From Bacteroidota bacterium (lineage in GTDB: Bacteria; Bacteroidota; Ignavibacteria; Ignavibacteriales; Ignavibacteriaceae), in NCBI GenBank assembly GCA_023406915.1, contig JAEXTR010000360.1, forward strand, positions 1 to 17,367: 17,367 nt of DNA, read 5' to 3'. The notes under the pieces were generated by a model, which was given only the letters and a program-made list of their open reading frames with translations, did no database searches and had not been told where the DNA came from. Made by a program: the position numbers and the translations under genes. Within the stretch, counting starts at the first letter, position 1, and each line of letters starts with the position of its first letter. Positions 1 to 8,063 of this stretch are shown in pieces.

Positions 1-2999
1 AATTCCACCAGAATCTATCTGACCTGTTTTTCGATAAGGAGTTTGATGACCTGATACAGAATATCAGGAAAATGAACTTGCATGTTCTGGAAAATAATCC
101 TGAAAGTGAAACTTCAATAAGAGTCCAAGCAAATCTGGACCAACTATCAAGCGAACCAAATTTTGCAAAGAAAATAAAGTATTATCGCAGTATTTGCAAT
201 GATATCCTGCTCAAAGATAAGGTTGCTATCAGAACCAGAGGGTATGTAGAGAGAGAGTACGAAGATAGAACTCTCATTGAGCAAACTATAAAATCGCATC
301 AGACGGCTAAGTTACGGTCTGAGGAGAATGCAGCCCCATCAGATATCCCCGTGCAGGTTGAAGATTTGATCCGGTTCCAAAAAGCGGTGGCTGACCTTGG
401 TAAGTTTATCCTGCATAAGTATACAGAACGGAAACAGGCTGAGGGAATGCTCGATAACGAGGACTTGATCATTAAGACACGGGAATTGCTCAGTAACGGT
501 GATATTATTGCTTCCTTGCAGGAGAAAATACGTATTCTGATGGTTGACGAGTATCAGGATACTGATGATATTCAGTATGATATATTTAAACCCATACTGA
601 ATGATCTCAATGATGAAATGCACACACTGTTTATTGTAGGCGATAAGAAACAAAGTATTTACTCATTCAGAGAAGCAGATCTTGAAGTCTTTGAGAAAAC
701 ACGCAATGATATTGAGAACGTTAAAGGCGGTAAGACGCTCCTTCTGAAAGAAAGCTTTCGGATGGCACCTGCAATTGCTGCTTTCACAAATCACCTGTTT
801 AAAGTACTCTTTCATAATCCAAGGGAAACTTTTAATGAGGTTGGTTTTGACGAAACCGTCTGTGCATATCCTTATCATGATCAGGGCGGGGTCACACTTT
901 TGTTTGCACCCGAGAGAGAGGCTCCCACAAAGGAACAAAAAGACACTAAAGGAAGAATAATCGCCAGGAAAATTATTCAACTTTCAAAAGAACCGGGATT
1001 TTCATACTCAGATGTGATGATTCTTGCCAGAAAGCACAGCTTCTTTACACCACTGATGATCGAGTTTGCAAAACAAGGAATTCCCTATGTGTATTCTGCT
1101 GGAAAGAACTTTTACCAATCTCAGATAATACGTGATATTTCAACGTTCCTTTCAGTTCTGGTTGATCCATTGAATCGGGAGGCGATGATTGCACTTCTCC
1201 GATCGCCCTTTTTTATGATTAGTGATGAGGAAATCGTAACACTTGTAACTGCTCCACCATTTTCCAAGCCAATTTGGACTCGCATACAGGAGACTGAAGT
1301 ACCCACACTGAAGCATGTTGCTCAGATTCTTAAAGGATTGCTGAGTGATTCCAAAGTATTATCCCTTCCTTCGCTTATTAAAAAAATTGTCACTGAATCC
1401 GGCATGACTGTTCATGCTGCACAAAGATATGATGGGCAGCAACAGGTAGCGAACATTGAGAAACTGATTGAGATTGCACTGTTGCAGGAAGCAGAGGGAA
1501 AGACAGGGCTCTTTGACTTCAGTCGCTTTCTAACAGAGTCAATCGCTGAGAGCGCTTCTGAATCAGATGCTGAACTGATTAGTGAACAGGGGAAGGTGGC
1601 ACTCCTGACAATTCACTCTGCAAAAGGTCTTCAGGCTAAAATCGTGTTTCTGATCCTTGGCCCGGACAAAATTGGAGCGATCCACGATGCACCTGTCTAT
1701 TTAAGTAAGCAATATGGTCCGCTTGGGAGAATACGGCAAGATGCTGGAGCACAAAAGAATAAGTATGAGCCTTGGTTACTTACGTATCATAAGTTTGTGC
1801 AGATGAAGAAAGAAGAAGCCGAACTAAAGAGACTATTTTATGTTGCAGTAACAAGAGCCGAGAACCAGCTCTTTCTTGTTCTTCACAAGCATTTGAAGGA
1901 TTATTCCAGCCACTCCAGATTAGATAGTTTATTGTATCAGATGCCTGAGTTGCAGGTAGAAGAGCTAAGCAATACGATTAGCTTTACCGAAGTTCTCAAA
2001 AGATCTTCACTATCTAATAAGGGTGAATGGCAGGAGAAGACTGAGGACTTCACCGCAACGTTGAATATAGAGACAATGGAGAGTATTGATGCACATCAGG
2101 AAAACAATCAAGGGAATGAAGATCAGGTGTTGGACTCTGGAACATCCGATTCGATAGCTATCGTAAGCCCTTCTCTCACTTCTCTTAGTTCAAGTACTTC
2201 AGGCGAAATTTTTTCTGCTACTGCTTATGCATTATACAAACAGTGTCCCTTAAAGTATTATCTCACACTGATGGCTGATTTCGGAAAAATAACAACCTCT
2301 GTTGATGAGGCATTTGAGTTTGAACTGGAAAATCTGGATGAGGAAACTGATCAAAAAAAGGCAAATCTCACCATTTCACCTACGCTACGTGGTTCAATTC
2401 TCCATTACCTGCTCGAGAAGAAAGTACCAACTGAAGCTGCTATGAAGGCAGCTGTGGTATATTTGCATGGGAAAGGTGTTGCATTATCAGAGGAAGAGCT
2501 CATTGCTGATTTAGAGGATATTGCGACTGCGTATAACAAATATATTAACAGCCGATTCTGGAGAGGGCTTCAAACTTCACAGAATGCAAGTTCGGAATAC
2601 CCATTCTATCTTGGTCTTGAAGATTTTATTTGTCTGGGCGTTATTGACCTCATCATTGAACATGAAACTGTAGTACAGGTTATTGACTTCAAGTCAAACA
2701 ACATACCGGAAAGCAGACTAAATTCAGAAGCAGAAAAGTACGTGCATCAAATGAATTTGTATTCTCTTGCGGCATCCAGGCTATACCCCGACAAAGAGAT
2801 ACACGTCATCCTCAGCTTCATCAGGCACCCTGACCATCCTATCGAACGTGTCATTAGTAAAGAAGTCATACATCAGATCGAGAATGACCTTATCAGCACT
2901 ATGAGGGATATCAGGAGTGGTGTTTACCCACCCAATATAACACACTGCGGCAACTGCATATTTGCTGAGAACGGACGGAGCTGTATCTGTAACAGGTAA
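1..2999 (+). CDS. addA: AddA/RecB-like UvrD-family helicase-nuclease, 5' end missing
   Basis: This is the 3' part of a gene for an ATP-dependent helicase-nuclease of double-strand break repair. The reading frame is open to the left edge, so the first ATG (72) is not the true start, and the Walker A motif lies off the window. Numbering from that ATG, superfamily 1A motifs follow in order: DEYQD at 159-163 (motif II), VGDKKQSIYSF near 189-199 (III), LKESFRM (IV), TIHSAKGLQ near 513-521 (V) and RLFYVAVTRAENQL near 587-600 (VI). A variable, Ser/Asn/Glu-rich linker (about 650-710) leads to a PD-(D/E)XK nuclease domain with H778, D859, D872-F-K874 and Q893..Y897. Cys725 plus a terminal cluster C959, C962, C971, C973 resembles the Fe-S staple of AddB/Cas4-type nucleases. 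The AddA name is by family resemblance; an addB partner would be expected upstream. It ends 83 nt before the amidase gene. Confidence 0.9.
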   Translation, partial: FHQNLSDLFFDKEFDDLIQNIRKMNLHVLENNPESETSIRVQANLDQLSSEPNFAKKIKYYRSICNDILLKDKVAIRTRGYVEREYEDRTLIEQTIKSHQTAKLRSEENAAPSDIPVQVEDLIRFQKAVADLGKFILHKYTERKQAEGMLDNEDLIIKTRELLSNGDIIASLQEKIRILMVDEYQDTDDIQYDIFKPILNDLNDEMHTLFIVGDKKQSIYSFREADLEVFEKTRNDIENVKGGKTLLLKESFRMAPAIAAFTNHLFKVLFHNPRETFNEVGFDETVCAYPYHDQGGVTLLFAPEREAPTKEQKDTKGRIIARKIIQLSKEPGFSYSDVMILARKHSFFTPLMIEFAKQGIPYVYSAGKNFYQSQIIRDISTFLSVLVDPLNREAMIALLRSPFFMISDEEIVTLVTAPPFSKPIWTRIQETEVPTLKHVAQILKGLLSDSKVLSLPSLIKKIVTESGMTVHAAQRYDGQQQVANIEKLIEIALLQEAEGKTGLFDFSRFLTESIAESASESDAELISEQGKVALLTIHSAKGLQAKIVFLILGPDKIGAIHDAPVYLSKQYGPLGRIRQDAGAQKNKYEPWLLTYHKFVQMKKEEAELKRLFYVAVTRAENQLFLVLHKHLKDYSSHSRLDSLLYQMPELQVEELSNTISFTEVLKRSSLSNKGEWQEKTEDFTATLNIETMESIDAHQENNQGNEDQVLDSGTSDSIAIVSPSLTSLSSSTSGEIFSATAYALYKQCPLKYYLTLMADFGKITTSVDEAFEFELENLDEETDQKKANLTISPTLRGSILHYLLEKKVPTEAAMKAAVVYLHGKGVALSEEELIADLEDIATAYNKYINSRFWRGLQTSQNASSEYPFYLGLEDFICLGVIDLIIEHETVVQVIDFKSNNIPESRLNSEAEKYVHQMNLYSLAASRLYPDKEIHVILSFIRHPDHPIERVISKEVIHQIENDLISTMRDIRSGVYPPNITHCGNCIFAENGRSCICNR

Positions 3000-3082
3000 T
3001 TTATTCCTGATTTTACTTCAGTTTAATATTCCTTATTTTAGATGCTACAGATCACTCAGTTTAATACTGGTAAGGATTATCC

Positions 3083-4108
3083 ATGCTACTCAGAATCCTC
3101 GTTATCCCGATGCTCGGACTTTTACTGTTTGGTTGTTCGACAACAGAAGTAATGCTGTATGAGACACCACCAGACCTGAAAGATCAGCAAATTCAGGAAA
3201 CTTACATCCAAAAAGCTACTCAAATAGTCAAGGGGTACACCGTATTCCTTGATCCAGGTCACGGTGGTGAAGACCGAAGAGGACGTGGCTTTGCTGACCT
3301 TGCAGTGGAAGCTGACGTCAATCTTAGAGTTGCTCTTCACTTGAAAGAGTTTATGCAGGCTGCCGGCATCAGTGTACTCATGTCCAGAACAGTGGATGAA
3401 ACAGTCAGTCTTAATCAGCGTTCTGAGATGGCTAATAAGAGTGGGGCTGATTTTTTTATCAGTATTCACCATAATGCTCCCGGTAAGTCTGAAGACCGTT
3501 ATACCAACTACACTTCGACCTATTACCATGGTACTGATACCAGTTATGTCTATGAGCCATCCGAACAGGATCTGGCTCGATACATTCAACGTGATTTAGC
3601 TTACGTCATGAGACTACCCGGGGGTTTAGGTTCGTTTGATGGGACATATTCAGATTACTGGATTTATCCCGGTGATGGATTTAGTGTGTTACGTAAAACG
3701 ACAATACCTGCAGTGCTCATTGAGGGAAGCTTCTTTACTCACCCTGAAGAAGAGAAACGACTTGCACAGGATGAGTTTAACAAAATTCAGGCGTGGGGTA
3801 TTTTTAAGGGTTTTGTAAAGTATATAGCTGCTGGTATTCCAAGAATAAGCTTCAGTGAAATACAGAGGAACAACAATGCTATTCAGTATGTGTTCACTGT
3901 TGAATCAAAGACTCCCATCAAATCTGAGTCCATCAGAGTATGGTTAAACAAGGAGCAGCACGATGAATTTACCTTCGATAAGAGGAGTAAAACAATAACT
4001 GTTACTCTTTCCAGCCTATCAGGTGAAGAAGTAAGCATAAAAATTGTAGCAGCCAATCAAAAAGGCAATCACACTCTCCCCTTTCACTATAAAGCGAGGT
4101 TGAAATAA
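3083..4108 (+). CDS. N-acetylmuramoyl-L-alanine amidase (Amidase_3), lipoprotein
   Basis: This is a predicted zinc amidase that cuts the bond between N-acetylmuramic acid and the stem peptide of peptidoglycan. The 341-residue protein starts with a hydrophobic segment ending in a lipobox (LFGC, Cys18), so it is probably a periplasm-facing lipoprotein. The Amidase_3 domain spans about 53-250. Expected zinc ligands are H60 (in DPGHGG), E76 and H129 (in SIHHNA), with catalytic E214 in VLIEGSF. Residues 254-341 form a short beta-rich tail, perhaps Ig-like, that I do not recognise. An AAGGA Shine-Dalgarno 6 nt before ATG 3083 supports this start. The stop is 1 nt before the next ATG, so it is very likely co-transcribed with the SpmAB gene. 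It could serve daughter-cell separation, as AmiA/B/C do, or another remodelling job; the substrate context is not visible. Confidence 0.92.
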   Translation: MLLRILVIPMLGLLLFGCSTTEVMLYETPPDLKDQQIQETYIQKATQIVKGYTVFLDPGHGGEDRRGRGFADLAVEADVNLRVALHLKEFMQAAGISVLMSRTVDETVSLNQRSEMANKSGADFFISIHHNAPGKSEDRYTNYTSTYYHGTDTSYVYEPSEQDLARYIQRDLAYVMRLPGGLGSFDGTYSDYWIYPGDGFSVLRKTTIPAVLIEGSFFTHPEEEKRLAQDEFNKIQAWGIFKGFVKYIAAGIPRISFSEIQRNNNAIQYVFTVESKTPIKSESIRVWLNKEQHDEFTFDKRSKTITVTLSSLSGEEVSIKIVAANQKGNHTLPFHYKARLK

Positions 4109-4109
4109 T

Positions 4110-5702
4110 ATGTTGAATTACGTATGGATAGGACTGCTTTTTCTTGGACTAGCCGCAGGGATCATTACTGATGTTTCCAACAGTACCAGCAACAAGTACA
4201 GGAACGGCCACCCTATAGCAATTCAGATAGGTGAAAAGCTTCCAGTAGAAGCGAAATCTTCTGATTTACCTGTAACAATAAGCAAACATGCTTTTCAATC
4301 TGTTTATAATTCAGTGATAGAGTCTAATATCTCCGTGGATATGAGATTGACACCTAAAGGGAAGGACAAGTTCACGGCTTACTTTAAAGTCAGTGAAGGC
4401 TCCCCCGAAATATGGAAAGAGATGGCACAGGTAAACGGAAAAGCAGATGATCTTACCGGAGAAATCCTGATTCAAAACAATCAGGCATATTTGTTCGTGG
4501 AAAACGTCAGTTTCTCCACGATTAAACAGATCACTGATGCAGCATTAAACTATGCGAAAACTGCTGTGGAGATTGCCCTAGGTTTAATTGGAATCATGGC
4601 GCTGTGGCTAGGGATTATGAAAGTTGCAGAGGAAGCCGGATTAATCTCAATCATGGCGAAAGCATTAAGCCCGGTTATGAAACGCCTTTTCCCGGAGGTA
4701 CCATCAGATCATCCGGCAATCGGTTCCATAATTATGAATATATCCGCAAATATCCTTGGGTTGAGTAATGCAGCAACGCCCTTTGGATTGAAAGCAATGG
4801 AAGAGCTTCAAAAGCTGAACCCGGTCAAAGACACTGCTACGAAGGCCATGTGTATGTTTCTGGCGATTAATACTGCCGGATTGACTCTCATCCCCGCAAC
4901 AGCTATTGCCATTCGCGCCGCTGCCGGAAGCAGTATGCCTGCTGTGATTATAGGAACTGCTTTTTTTGGTTCTCTATGTGCGACCATTACCGGCATTATG
5001 GTTGCCAAGATATTTGAAGGCTTTCCATTGTCATTTGCAAAGCTCAGGGATGGATTCGCGAAAAACAAAAAATTGGTTTTCGGTATTCTGATCATATTGA
5101 TTGGAATAGTTGTGCTCGGTGTTACAGGTTTGCTCGGAAAAATCTTTTCAACACTCGATGCAGACATCTTGAAAGAAGGTATTTCTCTCCTTTCAGTTTT
5201 CGCAATTCCTGCCATAATAATGCTTTTTATGGCTTATGGTTTATATAAAAAGCTGAAAGTCTATGAAGTATTTATTGAAGGTGCAAAAGAGGGATTCAAT
5301 GTTGCCGTAAGAATAATACCATATTTAGTGGGAATGCTTTTCGCGATAGGTATATTCAGAGCCGGTGGTGCGATGGATTTTCTGATTTATCTTTTGCGTC
5401 CGGCTACCGATCTGATTGGGATGCCAGCTGAGGCACTCCCGATGGCACTCATGAGACCACTATCAGGCTCAGGTTCGATCGGAATCATGACTGAAATCAT
5501 TGCTGTTCATGGACCCGATACTTTTCTGGGAGTTCTGGTAAGTACATTTTATGGTAGTAGTGAGACTACATTTTATGTGCTAGCTGTTTATTTTGGTTCT
5601 GTAAATGTTAAGAAAACCCGATATGCTCTTACGGCAGGGCTTTTAGCTGATTTAGCCGGTGTGCTTGGGGCATTAACTATCGTAAAGCTGTTATTTGGCT
5701 GA
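4110..5702 (+). CDS. Fused SpmA-SpmB (nucleoside-recognition/Gate domain) membrane protein
   Basis: A 530-residue inner-membrane protein in which homologues of Bacillus SpmA and SpmB are joined in one chain. Transmembrane segment 1 is at about 4-20. The SpmA-like Gate region (about 143-300) holds the motifs FPEVPSDHPAIGS and LGLSNAATPFGLKAMEEL. The SpmB-like Gate region (about 360-530) holds KVYEVFIEGAKEGF, LMRPLSGSGSIGI and YGSSETTFYVLAVYFGS. Two helices near 320-345 link the halves. Between segment 1 and the SpmA-like region sits a hydrophilic insert (about 22-140) not expected in the family as I know it. In Bacillus, SpmA and SpmB affect spore core dehydration; in non-sporulating bacteria the family has no settled function, and transport of a small molecule is only inferred. 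A GAGG 10 nt before the ATG could serve as ribosome site. The amidase gene lies 1 nt upstream. Confidence 0.9.
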   Translation: MLNYVWIGLLFLGLAAGIITDVSNSTSNKYRNGHPIAIQIGEKLPVEAKSSDLPVTISKHAFQSVYNSVIESNISVDMRLTPKGKDKFTAYFKVSEGSPEIWKEMAQVNGKADDLTGEILIQNNQAYLFVENVSFSTIKQITDAALNYAKTAVEIALGLIGIMALWLGIMKVAEEAGLISIMAKALSPVMKRLFPEVPSDHPAIGSIIMNISANILGLSNAATPFGLKAMEELQKLNPVKDTATKAMCMFLAINTAGLTLIPATAIAIRAAAGSSMPAVIIGTAFFGSLCATITGIMVAKIFEGFPLSFAKLRDGFAKNKKLVFGILIILIGIVVLGVTGLLGKIFSTLDADILKEGISLLSVFAIPAIIMLFMAYGLYKKLKVYEVFIEGAKEGFNVAVRIIPYLVGMLFAIGIFRAGGAMDFLIYLLRPATDLIGMPAEALPMALMRPLSGSGSIGIMTEIIAVHGPDTFLGVLVSTFYGSSETTFYVLAVYFGSVNVKKTRYALTAGLLADLAGVLGALTIVKLLFG

Positions 5703-5720
5703 TCAGATACCACGATTAAG

Positions 5721-5764
5721 AGAATGAGTATTCTGTTGAATTCAGGGTGCTCATTCTTCTTTTA
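5721..5764 (+). terminator. Hairpin terminator after the amidase-SpmAB unit
   Basis: A perfect 8-bp inverted repeat (AGAATGAG at 5721-5728 with CTCATTCT at 5750-5757) extends inward with G-U pairs to about 15 bp around a 7-nt loop, and is followed by TCTTTT. It starts 18 nt after the SpmAB stop codon. The stem is AT-rich, so strength is uncertain. From here to about 5920 I see no gene or other clear signal. Confidence 0.55.
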
Positions 5765-5923
5765 GAAAGCCGTAACTGATTCATTGGCGAGGGACTGTGT
5801 GCATTGAATCCCGATTCTATGTTCAGCTAAAGAAGGCCTATGTTATCACCATAATTTATTTAATGAAGCTCCAACTTCCTTCGTCACTCCACTACGCCGC
5901 CCATCATACACTAGCCCCATGTT

Positions 5924-5955
5924 TAAAATAGAAAAGCCGCCTTATTCAGGCGGCT
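5924..5955 (-). terminator. Strong Rho-independent terminator of the OmpA-family gene
   Basis: On the minus strand this reads AGCCGCC, a 7-nt loop, GGCGGCT, then TTTCTATTTT. It is a GC-rich 7-bp perfect stem (5935-5941 with 5949-5955) followed by a T-rich tail, 27 nt after the ompA-like stop codon. The same stem could also stop leftover plus-strand transcription, although the tail on that side is weaker. Confidence 0.85.
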
Positions 5956-5981
5956 CTTCTTAAGAATAAGCTTGTTACAAC

Positions 5982-7103
5982 TTACTTAACTACAACGAAT
6001 TCAACTCTGCGATTGAGTTCTCTGTTAGCTGCAGTGTCATTAGGTCTCAGCGGATTTCTTTCGCCAAAGCCTTTAGTGGAGAGTCTTGAAGGAGCAATGC
6101 CATTCTTTACGAGGTAATCGTAAACAGCCTGAGCTCTCTTTTCGGACAGCTTCTGGTTGTATTCATCGGTACCAACATTGTCGGTATGGCCCTGAATTTC
6201 AACCTTAACATTTGGGTTCTCTTTCAGAACTGAAACTGCATTATTCAGAATCGGAGTAGCATCGTTGCGAACTTCGTGCTTATTGAAGTCAAAGTTTACA
6301 CCAACCAGAGTGATAATCTTTTCTTCTTTCTTCTGATCACAGCACTTCTTAATCATGTCTTCGATGCGCTTGTAATCAACTGGATCAACCTGTTTAGGCT
6401 GATTTTCCTTGATCATGCGTTCGATACGATCGTAGTCGGTCATATCTTTCTGTTCCATCTTCAGACCATTGTACAGATCACAAACCTTTGACTGTTCGCC
6501 GAGACCAAAGTTGTATTTGAATCCAAGGTTCAGGGTCATGAAATTGTCAAGACCTCCACCAAGAATACCGCCTTGGGTACCAGTCATACCATCAATTTTG
6601 TCATTTGCTGTGGTAGTGAGTTTCACCTCAGTGGTTAAATCCCAACGGTGACTGAGTTTGAACAATGCGCCAAGACCAAAGTTTGCACCGTAATCAATAT
6701 ATGAATCATCCGCGACATTTAAGCCATTCTTAATATCAGCAGAGTAGATACTAAAACCGAATGACATATAAGGCACGACTGTTTCACAAGGTACAAACCG
6801 ATAGATTACATCGAGATCAGCCCCAAACATGGTGGTTTCTGTTTTTGGCCATACACCATTATTGTAGGGTTTGAACTGTCTGAAGAAACCGCTCAAACGG
6901 AGACCAGTAGCTTCTGAGAAGTCTCTCTGAAGTGACAGGAATCCACCGATATTGCCTTCGCCACCCGAACGGTCAACACCGACCAAACGATTGTAAGAAC
7001 CACCGAAACCAAGACCCCACTGGCTCTTGTACGCATAGTTCTGTGCATTGGCGGTACCAAGGACTACCAGAAAAATGATTAATACTGAGAGAATATGTTT
7101 CAT
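5982..7103 (-). CDS. OmpA-family outer-membrane protein
   Basis: A 373-residue protein with an N-terminal signal peptide (cleavage likely after TANA, residue 20), a beta-barrel of about 24-200 made of alternating aromatic/hydrophobic strands, a charged linker (205-262), and a C-terminal OmpA peptidoglycan-binding domain (about 265-373). The domain shows VNFDFNKHEVR, VEIQGHTDNVGTDEYN and LSEKRAQAV; D308 and R323 match the pair that grips diaminopimelate in OmpA. It should tether the outer membrane to the cell wall; pore activity cannot be judged. The linker has a 20-residue tandem repeat, listed separately. Cysteines 106, 208, 254 and 255 are present. A good GGAGG lies 7 nt before the ATG and fixes the start. 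It is a single-gene unit with its own promoter (7150-7180) and terminator. It diverges from the tRNA and yajQ. Confidence 0.92.
   Translation of the reverse strand: MKHILSVLIIFLVVLGTANAQNYAYKSQWGLGFGGSYNRLVGVDRSGGEGNIGGFLSLQRDFSEATGLRLSGFFRQFKPYNNGVWPKTETTMFGADLDVIYRFVPCETVVPYMSFGFSIYSADIKNGLNVADDSYIDYGANFGLGALFKLSHRWDLTTEVKLTTTANDKIDGMTGTQGGILGGGLDNFMTLNLGFKYNFGLGEQSKVCDLYNGLKMEQKDMTDYDRIERMIKENQPKQVDPVDYKRIEDMIKKCCDQKKEEKIITLVGVNFDFNKHEVRNDATPILNNAVSVLKENPNVKVEIQGHTDNVGTDEYNQKLSEKRAQAVYDYLVKNGIAPSRLSTKGFGERNPLRPNDTAANRELNRRVEFVVVK
6324..6443 (-). repeat. Two tandem 20-residue repeats in the OmpA-family linker
   Basis: Residues 221-240 and 241-260 of the OmpA-family protein are two copies of a 20-residue unit sharing the pattern DYxRIExMIK (DYDRIERMIK at 223-232, DYKRIEDMIK at 243-252). 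The second copy ends in a Cys-Cys pair (254-255) followed by charged residues. The pattern suits a short amphipathic helix or coiled coil between barrel and wall-binding domain. Function is not known to me. Confidence 0.8.
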
Positions 7104-7149
7104 AATTTACCCTCCGGTTATGGAATAAAGTGACTATAAAAAACCATTT

Positions 7150-7180
7150 GTAAAGTAGGATTTTTTTTCAAAAAAACCAA
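7150..7180 (-). promoter_or_regulatory. Bacteroidota-type promoter of the OmpA-family gene
   Basis: On the minus strand TTG (7178-7180) is followed by a 20-nt spacer and TACTTTAC (7150-7157), close to the Bacteroidota -33/-7 consensus TTTG and TAnnTTTG. It would start a transcript with a leader of roughly 40 nt that carries the GGAGG site. The same architecture and spacing recur at 13817-13847. No transcription start has been measured. Confidence 0.45.
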
Positions 7181-7234
7181 TTTTTTATCATTATGATATT
7201 TAAAATAAATCAATTATATTTTGTTTCTGTTTTT

Positions 7235-7309
7235 CGGGGTGTAGCGCAGTCCGGTTAGCGCGCTTCGTTCGGGACGAAGAGGTCGGTGGTTCGAATCCAC
7301 TCACCCCGA
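7235..7309 (+). tRNA. tRNA-Pro (anticodon CGG)
   Basis: A complete cloverleaf folds by eye. The acceptor stem is CGGGGTG with CACCCCG (7 bp), the D stem GCGC with GCGC, the anticodon stem CTTCG with CGAAG around the loop TTCGGGA, and the T arm GGTGG-TTCGAAT-CCACT. The loop gives anticodon CGG, which reads proline codon CCG. The discriminator base is A at 7309 and the next bases are CAG, so CCA is not encoded and must be added by the nucleotidyltransferase. It stands alone between ompA and yajQ. I see no clear promoter or terminator around it; 7310-7565 holds nothing else I can name. Confidence 0.96.
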
Positions 7310-7565
7310 CAGCGAAAAACAACCTGTCATAAACTACAATTGACTCAGCAGTAATATAATCCCTTTTTTTAAATAACAATACGAATTTTGTCACATCGTG
7401 GTTAATTTCTGATAATTGTATAACCCCTCCACTTTCTTGATAGTTCCCGTTTTTTGACCGCATTTACAGGTACACCAAGCATCGTCATAGTTATGCCAAT
7501 CTGTTTCTTTCAATCAGAATTCTTCCTTACATTGACTCAATATTTTAATTTTTTTTGGAAAAACC

Positions 7566-8063
7566 ATGGCACAAAACCACTCTTTTGATATCGTTTGCGA
7601 CATTGATCTCCAGGAAGTTGATAATGCTATCAATCAGGCATTGAAGGAGATTATACAGCGGTACGACTTGAAGGACTCGAAAACCACTATTGAGCTCAAC
7701 AAGAAAGACAAAAATCTGGTGATCAATACTTCTGATGACTACACTAGAAAAACCAGCATAGACATCCTTCAGACCAAGTTTATCCGAAGAGGATTATCAA
7801 TAAAAGCTATGAAGCCGAAAGAGCCCGAAACATCCTCAGGCGGAAGAATCAGGCAACACATTGACCTGACAACAGGTATTTCCAAAGAAGATGCTAAAAC
7901 GATCGTAAAACTAATAAAAGACTCAAAACTGAAAGTAAATGCACAGATTCAGGACGAACAAGTTAGGGTTACTGGTCAAAAAATAGATGATCTCCAGAGT
8001 GTGCAAAAACTTATTCAGGAAGCAGACTTACCATTCCCAACCCAGTTCGTGAATTACAAATGA
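7566..8063 (+). CDS. yajQ: YajQ-family nucleotide-binding protein
   Basis: A 165-residue cytoplasmic protein matching the YajQ family over its full length (the E. coli protein is about the same size). Typical stretches are SFDIVCDIDLQEVDNAINQA at the N-terminus, YDLKDSKTTIEL, the basic RQHIDLTTGISKEDAKTIVK, VNAQIQDEQVRVTGQKIDDL, and the C-terminal LPFPTQFVNYK. The family has two ferredoxin-like domains and in Xanthomonas a member binds cyclic di-GMP; other members are reported to bind RNA or nucleotides. What this one binds cannot be read from sequence. A short GGA lies 6 nt before the ATG. Its last bases overlap the start of the next gene (ATGA), implying translational coupling with the lipoprotein. 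Confidence 0.95.
   Translation: MAQNHSFDIVCDIDLQEVDNAINQALKEIIQRYDLKDSKTTIELNKKDKNLVINTSDDYTRKTSIDILQTKFIRRGLSIKAMKPKEPETSSGGRIRQHIDLTTGISKEDAKTIVKLIKDSKLKVNAQIQDEQVRVTGQKIDDLQSVQKLIQEADLPFPTQFVNYK

Noticed and set aside
3122..3589. Minus-strand open frame of 155 codons
   Set aside because: It lies wholly inside the amidase gene, whose catalytic motifs are intact, and has no ribosome site or family resemblance.
4110..5702. Idea that the organism forms spores, from SpmA/SpmB homology
   Set aside because: The fused form occurs in non-sporulating bacteria, and the window carries LptD and OmpA outer-membrane genes with no other sporulation gene.
7200..7463. Minus-strand open frame of 87 codons
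   Set aside because: It runs antisense through the tRNA-Pro gene; the stretch containing GFEPPTSSSRTKRANRTALH is the classic false protein produced by reading a tRNA complement.
7310..7565. Possible promoter or small RNA upstream of yajQ
   Set aside because: The region is AT-rich with several near matches to a -7 element, but none has a TTG at the right distance, and no stable hairpin or open frame stands out.
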